From Ooceraea biroi (Eukaryota; Arthropoda; Insecta; Hymenoptera; Formicidae), in contig NC_039513.1 of NCBI RefSeq assembly GCF_003672135.1, forward strand, positions 14,783,591 to 14,847,590: a stretch of 64,000 bases of DNA. The letters run 5' to 3'. The position numbers and the translations under genes are program-made. Positions 61,661 to 64,000 of the stretch are shown here, in pieces. Position 1 is the first letter of the stretch; every line of letters starts with the position of its first letter. Below the pieces are notes generated by a model. That model did not search any database and was not told the origin of the DNA. It saw nothing but the letters and a program-made list of their open reading frames with translations.

Positions 61661-64000
61661 TCGACTTAATCATAGGTTTCGCGTAAGTGCATTAGGATGT
61701 ATCAGATTGATACGAGCGCGCCTCGTTTGGCACATCTTGGCGCATAATGAGACGACGTGCGACTCATGACGCGCCGCCACTGGGAGGAAGCGACGCGTGT
61801 ATTAATTTATCTGATTAAAACCGCGGCGGAATTCGCAGGTGGATTTTCCCGGTTCGCCACCGGGACGTCACTCTGGGTTCCATCAGCGTCATGATGAAAT
61901 ACGCTAGCCAGCTATACGCAAGACGTACGCCAGGCGGTTTCAATACTTTGAGCCTAAAGTAAATCCTCGTTGGTTATAGGGCAGGAAGGGTCTTAGCTCT
62001 CAAGTGTTTGAGACGGTAGAGTCTCTCATAGAGAATTGCAGGCGTACCACTGTAATTCGGAATGAATCTAAAAGAAGATTTGATCTTCGCTACGTATCAT
62101 AAATCATAAATCCTAAGTTAAGAAAGAGAAGAATGTACAGCATTTAAAAACGATGCGCAGCAACTAGTCTTCTGCTCGCTGGAAGGAACCGTAGACGAAA
62201 GCAGCGAAAGGGAAAGGTTGCCGGGAGTTGCCGGGACCATTATCTTCCCCTCGCGAGGAAAAAGCCCGCAGTTTCCTATCGCGCGCAACAATCGCTTACT
62301 TACAACCTGTGGCGAGCCGCTGGCCGCGGGAAAAAAGAGAAAATGAAACGAACAAAGTGGACTGATCTTTTCCAATGGCTGCTTCCTCGCCAGCAGATTG
62401 TGCCGCGCCGCGCCGCACCTTCGTGCGCTCAGGGAGTGTGTTACAATCACGACGGAGATCCTAATCCTTATTATCTTGATAGATGCGACCCTCTCCCCCT
62501 CTCCCTCTCCCTCTCTCTCGTTAGCGATCAATGTATTATTTTTATTATTCGTTAAACGCGTACTTGAACTTTACGAGCTGTAAAATAATTTAATCGCATA
62601 CGTGGGGCGCACGTGCAGCGTCTGTGGCACCGCGGAGCTGCCATGAGAAATTGTTTCAGCAGATTATCATGGAGAATATCACCGAGAGGTCAATTGCTAC
62701 ATTCATCAATGTGGAACATCTCACACGGTATGACTGAAGCAAAAGACAAAAATATTTTACAAAACAATATCTGCACCGCTATCTAGACGCAACGCGGATT
62801 ACCAGTTAATGATCTAATGTATATAGAATAAAAAAATCGCGTAACACCAGTAATCGATCTAGTAGCGCGTCGTTAATGTGCACATGCACATGCGGAAAGG
62901 TAGATAGACGGGGAGAACCCGAAGACTCGTCCGTGCCGCGGGGAAAGAAACGGAGAACCTGCGACAGGACACCGGAAATACCGCAGGACGAGATGCCTGT
63001 CATCTATGGCTTTCCGCGGGGCAAGTTTTATCGCGCGATAAAAACGTTGTCGTCGGTCGCATAAGAGGGTCGCCGATCGAGAGAAAAAAGGAAGCGAGTG
63101 GCCCAGACGTGCAGGAACACGCGCGGAGGCAGGGATCTCCGCGAGAGGATCAAGGACTTTAATGCGCAGTGCCAACGGTAACGGCACCGCCGTGATTTTT
63201 ACGAGCGACCGAGTCTCCGCTCTAACGAGATGAAATCACTTGGTATAATTCACCGAATGCTGAATACTAATTATACGGCCGTTATTAAATAATCTTCCGC
63301 GGGAGGACGACTGACGCCGAAGGACACCGACGCTTTTATGACGCCCGTATATCATTCAAAGCACATGACTAAAGGCGAGGAAGGTAAGACGACGGGCCCT
63401 CGCCGAGAAACAGTCCAGGTCGCGTCGTGTACCCGAGTAAGCTGCTTAGATCGCTCGCTTACAAGATATCAAACGCGGTGCGATGGGACTTTAACATCCC
63501 ATAAAATTAATATATTGTGTATAATTTACATCGGAATTCGCGGTGTCAGTGGGCGCGACGGAAGTGCGCCCAGCGATAAATATTAGCTGCGCGGTGCGTT
63601 TAATAGATAACCACTTGTCCGAATACGATCGACGACGGGCACAGAAATAAAATTTTTAACACGCTTTTTAGCGCGCGTTGTCCGCTCGTAAATTCAAACG
63701 ACCGGAAGAAAGGCCGACTTTCGTCGTCTTCGCGCTCGACCACTCGCGTTTCTCCTTATGCGGCGGCGCAGCGATCATTAATATTTCTCGCATCGATTTT
63801 CAATGATGGCTCATTAATTCCTTCCCCCGAGCGTGATCTTTTTTTTCTTACGCTTTGCATTATGGACGGTGGTGAATGCAACCAGGCAAAAGAAATGCCG
63901 TACGTGCCAAACGAAATGATTTCCCGCGTTTGCGCGCCCACTTCACGGCTGTAACGTTAACGGCCGTTATCAGATCTCTGACGCTCGTTTACGCCGGTTC
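61661..64000. other. gene-free stretch
   Basis: Moderately CpG-rich. GTTGCCGGGA is duplicated in tandem at 62217-62236; a pyrimidine run lies at 62490-62519. Opposed frames at 62873-63187 and 62118-62531 have no recognisable domain. If the 61-kb block is a rightward promoter, a 5' untranslated exon could lie here, but none can be delimited. Confidence 0.45.

Overview
The window looks like nuclear DNA of an insect, most likely a hymenopteran such as an ant. CpG is abundant throughout, AT-rich and CpG-rich stretches alternate on a 1-3 kb scale, there are many short CT/GA tracts and homeodomain-type ATTA cores, and there are no bacterial gene blocks, Shine-Dalgarno sites or operons. The organism is an inference from composition; no marker gene fixes it.

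I recognise no protein-coding gene of a known family, no rRNA or tRNA, and no known insect microRNA. Open frames are short, usually overlap on both strands, and mostly come from low-complexity or CpG-rich DNA. The 64 kb therefore reads as an intergenic or giant-intron region. One tiny frame stands out: 26582-26695 encodes 37 residues with a good signal peptide. It sits about 60 bases downstream of a strong TATA box with a near-consensus initiator, and ends in Gly-Arg-Lys. A few other small frames or exon-like stretches are listed with low confidence.

Layout. 1-8.7 kb: non-coding, with a pyrimidine tract (3.13-3.31 kb) and a CpG-dense block (4.86-5.50 kb). 8.69-9.34 kb: three tandem copies of a ~218-bp unit. 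9.3-26.5 kb: non-coding, with CT tracts, a CpG-dense block at 12.8-13.6 kb, a trinucleotide/pyrimidine block at 17.5-18.1 kb, a perfect 14-bp hairpin at 25.38 kb and a CAT microsatellite at 25.81 kb. 26.5-26.7 kb: the candidate secreted-peptide gene. 26.7-43.6 kb: gene-poor and mostly featureless.

43.6-50 kb is the richest part for repeats. It holds a 1.33-kb foldback element built of nested inverted and tandem repeats (43828-45161), a ~42-bp sequence present on both sides of that element, an AT-rich inverted repeat (45.71-45.95 kb), a possible 239-bp MITE (46058-46296), a pair of diverged ~235-bp direct repeats 1.5 kb apart (46.69 and 48.22 kb), and a 16-bp CG-rich minisatellite next to an 11-bp hairpin (49.74-49.81 kb).

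57.8-61.7 kb contains two CpG-dense, promoter-like blocks separated by AT-rich DNA. Each has a match to the RFX X-box; the second also has three ETS-type sites and YY1- and CRE-like sites. They are the best candidates for transcription start regions of genes whose coding exons lie outside the window or are too short or split for me to recognise.
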